Made by a program: the position numbers and the translations under genes
Notes under the pieces: generated by a model
Told to the model about the DNA's origin: nothing
The model's database searches: none
What the model saw: the letters and a program-made list of their open reading frames with translations, nothing else
In this document: one piece after another, positions 34,556 to 44,011 of the stretch
Numbering within the stretch: the first letter of the stretch is position 1
Layout: each line of letters begins with the position of its first letter
From: CAZFLN01 sp964519905
Lineage (GTDB): Bacteria > Patescibacteriota > Microgenomatia > UBA1400 > UBA1396
Assembly (NCBI GenBank): GCA_964519905.1
Contig: CAZFLN010000005.1
Location: forward strand, 7,510-71,509
Reading direction: 5' to 3'
Length of the DNA stretch: 64,000 nt

Positions 34556-36277
34556 ATGAACCAAACGAACGATACCCACTCGCGTTTTCGTTTTGCACAA
34601 TTTACATTTGTGATTGTTTTGGCGATTCTTTTGCTCCGACTGGCCTATTGGCAGGTATGGAAGCATCAAGAATTGTCAGCGGTGGCGTATCGGCAGTATC
34701 AGCGTCGTCAAGAGCTGCAGGCTGAGCGAGGATCATTAATTGATCGTTCGGGATACGTGATTGTCGGAAATAAAGAAGTCTACACACTCTTTGCCCAGCC
34801 ACAAGTTATTACCAATAATCCAGTTGAAGTAGCCACTCTGGTGGCCCCCCATCTTATTGATCCTTTTGCCACTGACGCGGCGCAACAACAAGTCCTCTGG
34901 CAAGAGCGCTTGGCTTCTCGATTACAAACGGACCGGCGGTGGGTGGCGTTAGCCCATAATCTTACTCCTGAACAGCGAGCAGCGATTGCTGACCTTAAGA
35001 TTCACGGACTTGGATTTGACACACTGTTGGCTCGATCATATCCTGATGCCTCGATTGCCGCCCAACTGACGGGCTTTGTCGGAAAGAGTGATGAGGGCAC
35101 AGATCAAGGGTATTTTGGGGTAGAAGGGTACTACGACCGTGAGTTGCGCGGCAGACCAGGAAAACGAGAGTTGCAACGCAGTGTTTCTGGTCTGCCGCTT
35201 CTCACAAACTCCGAGATTATTGAAACTCATCCCACATCTGGCGCCTCGTTGCGACTCACGATAGACAAAGCGCTTCAGTCTAAAGTCGAGGAGTTGCTTT
35301 TACAAGGTGTGGATCGCTATGGCGCAGAGTCTGGTGAAGTGGTGATTATGAATCCAAATTCAGGTGCTATTTTAGCAATGGCTTCCGTACCGACGTATGA
35401 TCAGTCTCGGTTTTCTGAGTTTCCAGGCGAGTCGTATCGCAACACCGCTGTCTCTGACCTCTATGAACCAGGGTCTACTTTTAAGGTGCTGACTGTGGCC
35501 GCGGGTATTGAGGCGGGAGTCATCAATTCTGAGACAACCTGTCCGGTGTGTCATCAACCCCGAGTGATAAATGGCTTTCCTATTCGTACCTGGAATGAAG
35601 TCTATAACGCTGGCGTGAATATGCGCGATGCGTTAGCAAAATCTGACAATACGGCTATGGTGTATATTCAAGATTTGCTAGGGAAGCAACGGACGATTGA
35701 ATGGTGGCAAAAATTTGGATTGCACGTAAAAACAAATGTTGATTTGCAAGGAGAAGCAACTCCTGTCTGGCGTGACAGTGGGCGGTGGAGTGACATTGAT
35801 GTGGCGACCTCCACTTTTGGACAAGGGATTGCAGTTACGAGTGTTCAGTTGGTTCGGGCAGTGTCAGCGATTGCAAATGGTGGGTATTTGCCATCACCTC
35901 ATGTGGTCAACGCCATTCGTACAGATGCTGAGTGGCAGGTGCTTTCTCATCCAGATACAGAGCAAGTTTTGTCTGCCCAGACAGCTCGAACAGTCACGGA
36001 CATGATGGTGTACTCAGCAGAACAAGGTGACGCTAAGTGGACTTCTTCAAGAAGAGTCTCTGTCGCTGGAAAGACTGGAACGGCTCAGATTGCCGAAAAA
36101 GGAAAATACCTCACGGATAAGACCTTGGCGAGCTTTATTGGATTTGCCCCAGCAGAAGATCCAGAATTTGTGATGCTCGTTCGTCTGACCGCTCCCAAAA
36201 CTTCTCCTTGGGGATCCGAAACCGCGGCTCCACTCTGGTACGAAATTCTTCCCAGTGTGTTGCAGGTGCAAAATTAA
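34556..36277 (+). CDS. ftsI: Class B penicillin-binding protein (FtsI/PBP2-like transpeptidase)
   Basis: A 573-residue D,D-transpeptidase that cross-links septal or side-wall peptidoglycan. Membrane anchor about residues 15-33. The N-terminal pedestal starts AERGSLIDRSG. The active site has S307-T-F-K (nucleophile Ser and general-base Lys), S363-D-N, and K506-T-G. The position downstream of an ftsL-like gene favours FtsI over an elongation PBP. No PASTA domains. Confidence 0.92.
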   Translation: MNQTNDTHSRFRFAQFTFVIVLAILLLRLAYWQVWKHQELSAVAYRQYQRRQELQAERGSLIDRSGYVIVGNKEVYTLFAQPQVITNNPVEVATLVAPHLIDPFATDAAQQQVLWQERLASRLQTDRRWVALAHNLTPEQRAAIADLKIHGLGFDTLLARSYPDASIAAQLTGFVGKSDEGTDQGYFGVEGYYDRELRGRPGKRELQRSVSGLPLLTNSEIIETHPTSGASLRLTIDKALQSKVEELLLQGVDRYGAESGEVVIMNPNSGAILAMASVPTYDQSRFSEFPGESYRNTAVSDLYEPGSTFKVLTVAAGIEAGVINSETTCPVCHQPRVINGFPIRTWNEVYNAGVNMRDALAKSDNTAMVYIQDLLGKQRTIEWWQKFGLHVKTNVDLQGEATPVWRDSGRWSDIDVATSTFGQGIAVTSVQLVRAVSAIANGGYLPSPHVVNAIRTDAEWQVLSHPDTEQVLSAQTARTVTDMMVYSAEQGDAKWTSSRRVSVAGKTGTAQIAEKGKYLTDKTLASFIGFAPAEDPEFVMLVRLTAPKTSPWGSETAAPLWYEILPSVLQVQN

Positions 36278-36319
36278 AAACTGAAATTGTGACTCAGACC
36301 TGGTATGCTCAGGCTACAT

Positions 36320-37561
36320 ATGTTAGCGATTAAACAGGCACATCACTTTGTAAATTCTCTGTTACTCAAAGCCCTTCCGGCCGCCGTGTATTTTGGCTTT
36401 CCTGGCCGAAAATTGCGCGTGTATAGCATTACTGGAACAGACGGGAAAACCACGAGTTCTACCATGCTGTACTACGCACTGAAGCAGGCTGGAAGAAAAG
36501 TGGCGCTGATTAGCACGGTTGCAGCGTATATTGATGGCGAAGAGATCGACACTGGTTTTCATACGACCTCGCCAGAACCTTGGCAAGTACAAAAACTCTT
36601 GCGTCGGTGCGTGGAGCAGGGTGTCGAAGAGGTCGTTCTTGAAGTGACATCGCACGGTGTTTTTCAGTATCGAACTTGGGGAATTCCAATTGCCTTGGCC
36701 GGCGTAACGAATATCACAAATGAACATCTGGATTACTTTGTGAACTGGCAGCTGTATGCTGCGGCAAAATCTCGTCTCTTAGAGCGCGCTGATCTCGCTG
36801 TTTTGAATACTGATGATCAATCCTTTGCTTTTCTTTCTGGCAGACTGCAGCAAATGGGAAAAACGTATAAGACATATTCTCAGACTTTACCTGCTGGAGA
36901 TGTTGGCAAAGCAATCGCTGAGCGCTTTGCTGAACCATACAATCGTTGGAACGCAGCGCTTGTTTGGACACTCGCGCAGCAGCTTGGTGTCACTGAACAG
37001 CAGTTTGCAGCGAGCATTTTGGCTTTTCCAGGAGTGAAGGGCAGAATGCAGTTCTTACCAAACGAGCGAAAGATTCAAGTGGTTGTAGATTTTGCGCACA
37101 CTCCTAATTCGCTCGAAAAAGCGTTGGAGTCATTGCGACCACGAACCAAAGGGAAACTGATTGCTGTTTTTGGTTGCGCGGGACTGCGAGATCATACGAA
37201 GCGTCCAGCCATGGGCGGAATTTCCACAAAATTGGCAGATCTGGCTGTTTTTACGGCTGAAGATCCTCGTACTGAAGATATTCAAGTAATTTTTCGACAA
37301 ATGAAAGAAGGGGTAGCTCCTAAAAATGTGCGCAAAGTGGTTACCATTGCTGAACGCGCCGAGGCGATTGCCTTTGCGCTTGAGTCCGCTCAGCCAGGAG
37401 ATACCGTTGGAATCTTTGGCAAAGGGCACGAAATGAGTATGTGTTGGGGCAAGATAGAGTATCCTTGGTCTGATCAAGAATTTGTTCGTTCGTATCTGAA
37501 AAACCCTCAAAAGGCGCTCGTAGCTGCTGATCGTTCCAACCAAGAAGGAACTCCCGCATGA
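36320..37561 (+). CDS. murE: MurE-like Mur ligase lacking most of the N-terminal domain
   Basis: A 413-residue ATP-dependent ligase that adds the third stem-peptide residue to UDP-MurNAc-L-Ala-D-Glu. The P-loop GTDGKTT is at residues 39-45, where ordinary MurE has about 110 residues in front; the UDP-binding N-domain is thus nearly absent. The remaining motifs are normal: HTTSPEP, VLEVTSHG (carbamylated-Lys region), NITNEHLDYF, DFAHTPNSLEKAL and GCAGLRDHTKRP. AEDPRTED stands where DAP-type enzymes have DNPR. I chose ATG 36320 because the in-frame ATG at 36305 lies inside an extended -10 (TGG-TATGCT, 36301-36309). Starting further upstream is not possible: no longer frame exists. ATGA overlap with the Nudix gene. 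Confidence 0.85.
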   Translation: MLAIKQAHHFVNSLLLKALPAAVYFGFPGRKLRVYSITGTDGKTTSSTMLYYALKQAGRKVALISTVAAYIDGEEIDTGFHTTSPEPWQVQKLLRRCVEQGVEEVVLEVTSHGVFQYRTWGIPIALAGVTNITNEHLDYFVNWQLYAAAKSRLLERADLAVLNTDDQSFAFLSGRLQQMGKTYKTYSQTLPAGDVGKAIAERFAEPYNRWNAALVWTLAQQLGVTEQQFAASILAFPGVKGRMQFLPNERKIQVVVDFAHTPNSLEKALESLRPRTKGKLIAVFGCAGLRDHTKRPAMGGISTKLADLAVFTAEDPRTEDIQVIFRQMKEGVAPKNVRKVVTIAERAEAIAFALESAQPGDTVGIFGKGHEMSMCWGKIEYPWSDQEFVRSYLKNPQKALVAADRSNQEGTPA

Positions 37562-38052
37562 GTGGTCGCGTTACGCTTCCTGGGCAACACCAGCCCACAG
37601 TGAGTGCTTGGATTTTTAGTGACTCACATCCTCGCAAGGTCTTGTTGGTGTGGCACGAGAAATTCCAGGTGTGGATTCAACCTGGCGGACACATTGAACC
37701 ATTTGAGCATGTTTGGCAAGCAGTTATCCGAGAGGCCTTGGAAGAAACTGGGCTGGAACTGGATAGCTCTGGAAAGGTACAAGCTGGCGTGAAAGAAACG
37801 TGGGAAATTCCTGTTCCAGACTTTATTCAACTGCAAGCAATTCCAGCACATAAAAATGATCCTCAGCATTACCATGTTGATCATCAGTATATTTTTTCTG
37901 TACCGGAGCAGCCCGTGCGATCTGAAAGTGGTGATCCAGAGAAGATTCAGTGGTTTCCCAGGGAGGCTGTGCAAGAAATGAATCTCTATGAAGACACGAA
38001 GCAACGTATAGAAGAGATTTTTTCTCGACTGGAATTCTCCCAAAAGGCTTGA
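37558..38052 (+). CDS. Nudix hydrolase
   Basis: A 164-residue Nudix protein. The box GGHIEPFEHVWQAVIREALEETGLEL fits G-x5-E-x7-R-E-x2-E-E-x-G-U exactly, so it should hydrolyse a nucleoside diphosphate linked to another group. Placed between murE and yvcK and coupled to murE by ATGA. It might act on UDP-sugars of wall synthesis or clean damaged nucleotides; the sequence does not decide. Confidence 0.88.
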   Translation: MSGRVTLPGQHQPTVSAWIFSDSHPRKVLLVWHEKFQVWIQPGGHIEPFEHVWQAVIREALEETGLELDSSGKVQAGVKETWEIPVPDFIQLQAIPAHKNDPQHYHVDHQYIFSVPEQPVRSESGDPEKIQWFPREAVQEMNLYEDTKQRIEEIFSRLEFSQKA

Positions 38053-38083
38053 CTTCTGAGCAGCTGTTCTCTACTCTCCAGAT
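38049..38083 (+). promoter_or_regulatory. Promoter of the yvcK-murC-murA operon, leaderless
   Basis: TTGACT at 38049-38054, 17-bp spacer, TACTCT at 38072-38077, six bases, ATG 38084. The most complete -35/-10 pair in the window. Confidence 0.8.
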
Positions 38084-39124
38084 ATGACACAAAAAATGTC
38101 TTCTTCCAAATCGAGTCTCCCCAAAGTTGTGGTTCTCGGTGGTGGAACAGGAACATTTGTGGTGTTGCAAGCACTGAAGCGCTTGCCGGTATTTTCTACT
38201 GCGATTTTGACAATGGTAGATGATGGTGGGTCAAACCGGGTGATGCGAGATCAACTGGGTTTATTGCCAACCTCTGGAATTTGTCAGGCAATTACTGCCC
38301 TGAGCGACGAAGAAAGCCTGCTCCGAGAGCTTTTTACCTACCGTTTTCATAAAGGAGACGGTCTGAGTGGGATGCGGTTTGGAAACTTGTTTATTGCTGC
38401 GGTGACCGACATTGTTGGTTCGCAGCGTCAGGCTATCAAGGACACACTGCATTTACTCAAAGTTCGTGGGGATATTCTGCCTGTCTCATTCGATGATGTC
38501 AGACTCGTGGCGGAGTACGAGGATGGTAGTCAAGTTGTGGGTGAACATTTTATTGACGAGCCAGATCATGATGGTCGATTGCGCATTCGTCGTCTTTGGA
38601 CCGAGCCAGAGGCGCAGTTGAGTGAAGATGCTCGACAAGCACTGGCAGAGGCGGATTTTATTATTTTTGGACCTGGTGATTTTTACACAAACACGGTGGC
38701 AAACTTTGTGGTTAAAGGACTTCCAGAAGCAGTGCGTTCCAGTAAGGCCCATAAAATGTTTTTTGCCAATCTTATGACAAAGTATGGCGAAACATACGGC
38801 TTTACACTTGAGAATTATTTACAAGAAATAGATCGATACTACGGATTAGATGGGCTCAACTCAATTATAGTAAACAATAATCAGAACTTCCCAGAGGGTG
38901 TTCTCGAGCACTACGCCAAACAACACAGTGTTCCAGTTGTGGATGATATATCAGACTCGCATCTTGAAAATGGACATATTTATAGAGTTGATTTGCTGTC
39001 AGATGAAGTGACCGCTACGGTGGCTGGTGACACGTTGGCTCGAAGTATGCTTCGCCATGATCCAGAGAAAATTGCTCATTTCTTTCAAAAAACATTTTTG
39101 GATGATTTAGGATTCTCTCAATGA
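38084..39124 (+). CDS. yvcK: YvcK/CofD-like protein (gluconeogenesis factor family)
   Basis: A 346-residue protein of the CofD fold. VVVLGGGTGTFVVLQAL, TMVDDGGSNRVMRDQLGLLPTSG, FIIFGPGDFYTNTVANF and FANLMTKYGET are conserved in YvcK. In Bacillus, YvcK is needed for cell shape on gluconeogenic carbon and binds UDP-sugars. Placement directly before murC, overlapping by ATGA, fits a link between wall synthesis and carbon status. Confidence 0.9.
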   Translation: MTQKMSSSKSSLPKVVVLGGGTGTFVVLQALKRLPVFSTAILTMVDDGGSNRVMRDQLGLLPTSGICQAITALSDEESLLRELFTYRFHKGDGLSGMRFGNLFIAAVTDIVGSQRQAIKDTLHLLKVRGDILPVSFDDVRLVAEYEDGSQVVGEHFIDEPDHDGRLRIRRLWTEPEAQLSEDARQALAEADFIIFGPGDFYTNTVANFVVKGLPEAVRSSKAHKMFFANLMTKYGETYGFTLENYLQEIDRYYGLDGLNSIIVNNNQNFPEGVLEHYAKQHSVPVVDDISDSHLENGHIYRVDLLSDEVTATVAGDTLARSMLRHDPEKIAHFFQKTFLDDLGFSQ

Positions 39125-40593
39125 GCAACTCACTTTCACACAAAATGATTTTTTCTGTGCAAGCGCCAGAAGTAGATGTTCTCTCCTGGCGACGGGTGTA
39201 CTTTGTTGGAATAAAAGGCGTGGGGATGACTTCGCTCGCTGTTTTACTTCATCAAGCGGGGATCGAAGTATCCGGGGCCGACACCGAAGAAACGTTTGTT
39301 ACCGAAAAAACACTGCGAGAGAATGCAATTGCGATTCACGTTTTTTCTTCCGCAGTCTTACCAGAAGAGCTTGACGCGGTTGTTTTTTCTGGCGCGCACG
39401 GTGGAAGAAAGAATCCACTGGTGCAAACTGCCCTCCAGAATGGAGTTCCTTGTTTTACACTCGCTGAGGCAACTGGAGCGCTTAGTCGCTCGAAAAAGAC
39501 ATTTCTCACGTGTGGAGTAGGAGGCAAAAGCACTACGTCTGCTTGGTTGAGTACTGTCCTTGAGTTGGCAGGCATGCGACCTTCTTTTTCCGTTGGTGTT
39601 GGTTCGATTCCGAATCTTGGAACTTCTGGAAAGTGGCAGGATGGGGAGTGGTTTATTGTCGAGGGAGACGAGTATGTGGCTGATCCAAGTGCTTCGGAAG
39701 TTTCTCCTCGCTTTTTAACATTGCAACCCACCGCAGCGCTGTGTACTGGTGTGGCGTATGACCATCCAGATGTATACGCTTCTTGGTCCGAGACGGTACA
39801 AGCTTTCCAAACACTGTGGTCCCGATTGCCAGCGAACGGATTTTTAGTCGTGTCTGCTGACGACCCAGGTACTGGAGAAGTGCTGGAAACGGCCTCTGTT
39901 GATGCTTCGATAATTCGTGTGAGTCAGGGAGGTCAATCTGACGTCCACTGGGAAAGTACGCCAGTTGGAATTGGTTCAAAGATTTCTATAACCTGGCAAG
40001 AATCAGGAGAAACTCTCTCTGCTCAGACTCTTTTGCCTGGAGAACACAATGCGTTGAATGCGGTTCTGGTGGCTGTTTCGGCTCGAGCGTTGGGCGTGGA
40101 TCTCGAAAGTATTCAAGAAGGACTCAGCGTTTTTCGATCTACCCCTCGGCGATTTGAGTATAGAGGCGAGAATTCGCTCGGAGCCGCTTTTTTTGATGAC
40201 TACGCTCATCACCCACGAGAGCTTGCGGCAGTGGCACAAACAGCTAAAGAGTGGTTCGTTGGCAAAGAAGTGGTGGTGGCTTTTCAGCCACATACTTTCT
40301 CCAGAACAAAGGCTCTTTTCTCGGAATTTTTGGAGAGTTTGAGCAAATTCAGCGGCCGTGTTTTGCTTTTGCCAATCTTTGCCTCAGCTCGAGAGTCGGC
40401 AGATACGAGTGTTTCGAGTGAGCAATTAGTTGCAGCTTTGCAGGAGCGTGGAGTGGCGGCCGAGTTGGTTCACTCAACTCACGATTTGGCGGAAATATTT
40501 TCACATTTGCCTCAAGGCGTGATTGGTATTACAGCAGGAGCCGGTGACATATATGAAGTCTACGAATTCTTCGATCAGAAAATAACGGAATAG
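39121..40593 (+). CDS. murC: UDP-N-acetylmuramate-L-alanine ligase
   Basis: A 490-residue Mur ligase adding L-Ala to UDP-MurNAc. The N-terminal UDP-binding fold has YFVGIKGVGMTSLAVLL. The ATP loop is CGVGGKSTTSA, where most MurC have GTHGKTTT; the Lys is kept. EGDEYVADPS, AYDHPDVY and FDDYAHHPRELAAV follow. The HHP motif is typical of MurC. ATGA overlap with yvcK. Confidence 0.92.
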   Translation: MSNSLSHKMIFSVQAPEVDVLSWRRVYFVGIKGVGMTSLAVLLHQAGIEVSGADTEETFVTEKTLRENAIAIHVFSSAVLPEELDAVVFSGAHGGRKNPLVQTALQNGVPCFTLAEATGALSRSKKTFLTCGVGGKSTTSAWLSTVLELAGMRPSFSVGVGSIPNLGTSGKWQDGEWFIVEGDEYVADPSASEVSPRFLTLQPTAALCTGVAYDHPDVYASWSETVQAFQTLWSRLPANGFLVVSADDPGTGEVLETASVDASIIRVSQGGQSDVHWESTPVGIGSKISITWQESGETLSAQTLLPGEHNALNAVLVAVSARALGVDLESIQEGLSVFRSTPRRFEYRGENSLGAAFFDDYAHHPRELAAVAQTAKEWFVGKEVVVAFQPHTFSRTKALFSEFLESLSKFSGRVLLLPIFASARESADTSVSSEQLVAALQERGVAAELVHSTHDLAEIFSHLPQGVIGITAGAGDIYEVYEFFDQKITE

Positions 40594-40600
40594 GGAAAAC

Positions 40601-41924
40601 ATGGTGACGTATACAATTCATAAAAGTCCTCCCCTCCATGGCTCAGTTCGCTTGGGTGGAGCGAAAAATGTGAGTTATAAACTCATGATTGCGGCACTTT
40701 TGGGTGAGCGAGAATCAAGAATTCTTAATTTTTCCCATATTAGCGACGTTGATCTTGTGCGCAACGCGATTAATAGTCTGGGAGCGAAGGCCTACAACGC
40801 CGGAGAGCGAACAATGTTCGTTGATCCATCAGCACTTTCTGGCTGGGAGCTGGGTGAACAATATGGAAAAGGTTCTCGAGCCTCAACATTATTTTTGCCA
40901 GCGTTACTGCACAAATTTGGGAAAGGAAAAGTCCCTCTTCCTGGTGGCGATAAAATTGGCAAGCGTCCGTTAGATCGACATATGCAGTCACTTGAAGCAC
41001 TCGGTGTGACCTTTGTTCAACATGAAGATGCTCTCGAAGCTCGAGCAGAAAATGGTCTCCACGGGGCGCATTATCGGTTTGAGAAAAGTACACACACTGG
41101 CACCGAGACATTACTCATGGCTGCCGTGGTGGCTCGAGGAAAAACCGTGATTGAAAATGCGGCGGAAGAACCTGAAATTGATGACATGATTGCCTTTTTG
41201 AACGGTATGGGCGGAAAAATTGTTCGCAAACCAGGAAGAGTGATTGAGATTGAAGGAGTAGAAAAGCTCGATTGTGCGNNNNNNNNNNATGCCTGATCAA
41301 AATGAAGCAGTTTCTTACGCTGTGGCTGCGGTGCTGACAAAAGGTGACATTATTGTAGAAAATGCCCGACCACAACATATGGAAGCATTTTTGGTGGCAC
41401 TGGATCGACTCGGCGGTGGGTACGAAATTGGTGATTATGGGATTCGCTTTTTCTACAAAGGCCTTCTTACTGCCACAGATATCACGACAGAAGTGTATCC
41501 AGGATTCAAAACTGACTGGCAACCGCTCTGGGCGGTTTTACTCACTCAGGCACGAGGGACGAGTACGATTCATGAGACCATTCAAGCGAGTCGCTTTCAA
41601 TACTCAGACGCTCTTACAAGTATGGGTGCCGAAATTTCATTCTATACTCCAGAAGTTGCGGACTTTGATGCTGTCTACGGATTTAGCCAGAATGAGTACA
41701 AGAAAAATCCACATGCGATTCGAATTACTGGTCCAGTTGATCTCAAACCATTTGACTCCACTGTTCCAGATCTGCGCGCTGGAGCTACCGTTCTCTTGGC
41801 AGGATTAATTGCGAATGGGACCTCAATTTTGCGCGATCAAGAGCATCATGTTGAACGTGGGTATGAGGCAATCACTGAGCGTTTGCGAAGTATGGGTGCT
41901 AAAATAGACCGATTAGAGGAATAA
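40601..41924 (+). CDS. murA: UDP-GlcNAc enolpyruvyltransferase MurA with Cys-to-Asp active site, gap inside
   Basis: The enzyme for the first committed step of peptidoglycan synthesis, broken by ten N at 41279-41288. The N-terminal half has LGGAKNVSYKLMIAALL (substrate-binding Lys-Asn). The active-site loop reads LPGGDKIGKRPLDRH: Asp117 replaces the Cys that fosfomycin alkylates, as in the naturally resistant MurA of Mycobacterium and Chlamydia. The C-terminal half has TEVYPGFKTDWQPLWAVLLTQARGTS and DLRAGATVLLAGLIANGTS. The frames join if the true gap is a multiple of three, probably three or four codons. Second-to-last gene of the cluster. Confidence 0.92.
41279..41288. other. Scaffold gap (10 N) in murA
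   Basis: Separates two in-family halves of MurA in different frames; an assembly gap, not a mutation. Confidence 0.95.
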
Positions 41925-41930
41925 ACATTT

Positions 41931-42686
41931 GTGGGAAAAGTAAAAAACTCTTTTGAGATTGAGCAACTTCGAACTGCGGGCAAAATTACAGCGCAGATTC
42001 TCTCGCAGTTGTCCGAGCTGATGAAGCCAGGAGTGTCTGCCAAAGAAGTTGATGATCGTGCTTGGGAACTTTGCCGAGAAAATGGCGTTGAACCAACCTT
42101 TTATGGATACCAAGGGTATGAATACGCTACCTGCGTGAGTGTGAATGACGAAGTAGTGCACTCAATCCCCAACGCTGAAAAAATTTTTCAAAATGGTGAC
42201 GTAGTAAAAATAGATTTTGGGGCGCGCTACAACGGATATTGCGCTGACCATTGTCGAACTTTTGGAATTGGAAGTCTTTCTGCAGAGAAGCAACGCTTGC
42301 TGGAGGTTGGGAAATCAGCAACGTTTCGGGCAGTAGAAAAAGCCGTGGCTGGAAATACCATAGGGGATGTTTCCTGGGAGATGCAGCGAACCGCACAAGA
42401 AGCTGGTTTTGATGTTGTAAAGATGTATGTTGGACATGGTATTGGCAAAAAGATGCATGAGCCACCAGAGATCCCTGCTTTTGGTAAACCAGGAACCGGT
42501 GAAGTTTTGCAAGAAAATATGGTGATTTGTGTAGAGTGCCAGGTGGTTGAGGGCTCTGATCAAGTGGTGCATGACGAGGACGGCTGGACGGCTCGCACCA
42601 AAGATGGCGGTTGGGCAGTCATGTTTGAACAGATGATTCGAGTCACTTCAGGCGCACCTGAAGTTCTCACTTCGTGGACTGAGTAA
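41931..42686 (+). CDS. map: Methionine aminopeptidase, type I
   Basis: A 251-residue enzyme removing N-terminal Met. The metal ligands are visible: Asp in VKIDFGARYNGYCAD and the second Asp in that segment, His in GHGIGKKMHEPP, Glu in VICVECQV and Glu in MFEQMIR. The start codon is GTG (41931), 6 bp after murA, read through coupling. The last 39 bp overlap the convergent recQ-like gene. Confidence 0.93.
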   Translation: MGKVKNSFEIEQLRTAGKITAQILSQLSELMKPGVSAKEVDDRAWELCRENGVEPTFYGYQGYEYATCVSVNDEVVHSIPNAEKIFQNGDVVKIDFGARYNGYCADHCRTFGIGSLSAEKQRLLEVGKSATFRAVEKAVAGNTIGDVSWEMQRTAQEAGFDVVKMYVGHGIGKKMHEPPEIPAFGKPGTGEVLQENMVICVECQVVEGSDQVVHDEDGWTARTKDGGWAVMFEQMIRVTSGAPEVLTSWTE

Positions 42687-43928
42687 CCAGCCTCGAGGGT
42701 GACAACGATTGCATTTGCACTCAAATATATTTGAATCTGGAATTACCGAACTTGCAAAGTAGTGTTGAATTTCTCTCGAGATACAGGAATGATTCTCTGC
42801 CAAAGATTGTATTTCCAGAGCTTGCTTTCGTGTTTTTTTTAGAGAAGTTGGAGTTTTTGCCTCCCGATATTGCAGTGCTTTCTGAAAATTATCCTTTTGG
42901 TGAAAGCAGATGGCGCTGGCTGGCAAGCCGTCTCGACCGGCTCTTCCCACTTCTTGAACATAGCTTTCCATATCGAGAGGAGTTTCTTCGTGGATAACGA
43001 GTCTCACATTTGGCTGATCAACTCCCATTCCGAGCGCACAGGTGCAGACAAAAAGACTGCGCTTTTGTGAGCAAAAGTGGTTGAGTTTTGAATTTTTTTC
43101 TCGACGAGTCAGACCAGCGTGGAAGTGCTCCGCTGGTAAACCACATTTTCTCAACCAGTTGGCGAGTTCCTCAGTGCGAGAGCGGCTTGATACATAGATC
43201 AATGCTGAGCCCGTTCCAGTTTCCCACCACTGTTGGACACATCGAAACAAAGCCATTTTCTTTGCTGAATTACTTGGTGGCTGAATAATCGCAAGTGAAA
43301 GATTGGGGCGAAGATTTGGTGTCCCGAGAATATTGGGATTTTTCATCCCAAGGGAAGAGAGAATAATTTGCTGCGTTTCTGTGGTGGCAGAGGCAGTGCA
43401 CGCAAATATGGGAAAGTTTCCGATTTGCTTGAGTTTCTGAAGAGAGGGGCCAAGACTTCGGTATAGTGGACGAAATGATTCTCCCCAGGTCTCTACGCAG
43501 TGCGCTTCATCGACAGTTATGACTCCCCAGCGACATTTCTGTAGACATTCCAGTACTGTGCTTTGTTGTAATTTTTCTGGGGATACGTACAAAAAATCAA
43601 TGTTTCCGGATGCAATTTCTTTCTGTATGTGACGTTCTTCTTCCTTGGAGCTCAAACTACTCCAGTGCCGAGCATTCAATCCAAGCCGTTGCAGGCTGAG
43701 GAGTTGATCTTGCATCAGTGCCAGCAGCGGAGAAATAACGATGCTCGGTTTTTGCAAAAGCACTCCAGCAGCTTGATAGCAGAGAGACTTTCCCATGCCA
43801 GTTGGAAGTAAGGCGAGGGTGTCATGTTTTTTGAGGAGAGAAGTGATGACTTGCTCTTGAATCCACTTTGGTGCCGGGAAACCAGCTGCTCGTAAAATTC
43901 TGCGCTGGTTTGCATTGAGAAGGTTCAT
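42648..43928 (-). CDS. recQ: RecQ-like DNA helicase without HRDC domain
   Basis: A 426-residue superfamily 2 helicase. Motif I is LLPTGMGKSLCYQ, motif II VDEAHCVETWGESFRP, motif III ACTASAT, then YVSSRSRTEELANWL and motif VI QEVGRAGRDGLPA. The C-terminus keeps the four zinc-binding Cys (CISREIQHYF...ECKCNRC) but stops before the winged-helix and HRDC domains. It is a short RecQ, as in many small genomes. The start at 43928 (MNLLNANQ) is preferred; six more residues are possible. Its 3' end lies over the end of map. Confidence 0.88.
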   Translation of the reverse strand: MNLLNANQRRILRAAGFPAPKWIQEQVITSLLKKHDTLALLPTGMGKSLCYQAAGVLLQKPSIVISPLLALMQDQLLSLQRLGLNARHWSSLSSKEEERHIQKEIASGNIDFLYVSPEKLQQSTVLECLQKCRWGVITVDEAHCVETWGESFRPLYRSLGPSLQKLKQIGNFPIFACTASATTETQQIILSSLGMKNPNILGTPNLRPNLSLAIIQPPSNSAKKMALFRCVQQWWETGTGSALIYVSSRSRTEELANWLRKCGLPAEHFHAGLTRREKNSKLNHFCSQKRSLFVCTCALGMGVDQPNVRLVIHEETPLDMESYVQEVGRAGRDGLPASAICFHQKDNFQKALQYREAKTPTSLKKTRKQALEIQSLAENHSCISREIQHYFASSVIPDSNIFECKCNRCHPRGWLLSPRSENFRCA

Positions 43929-44011
43929 GGAACGAGTAGAGCACACAAATCAAACAAGATTCTGTTTTCGCCTCTGGTTTTGACAGGAATCTCTGCGTAC
44001 AATAGGTTTCT

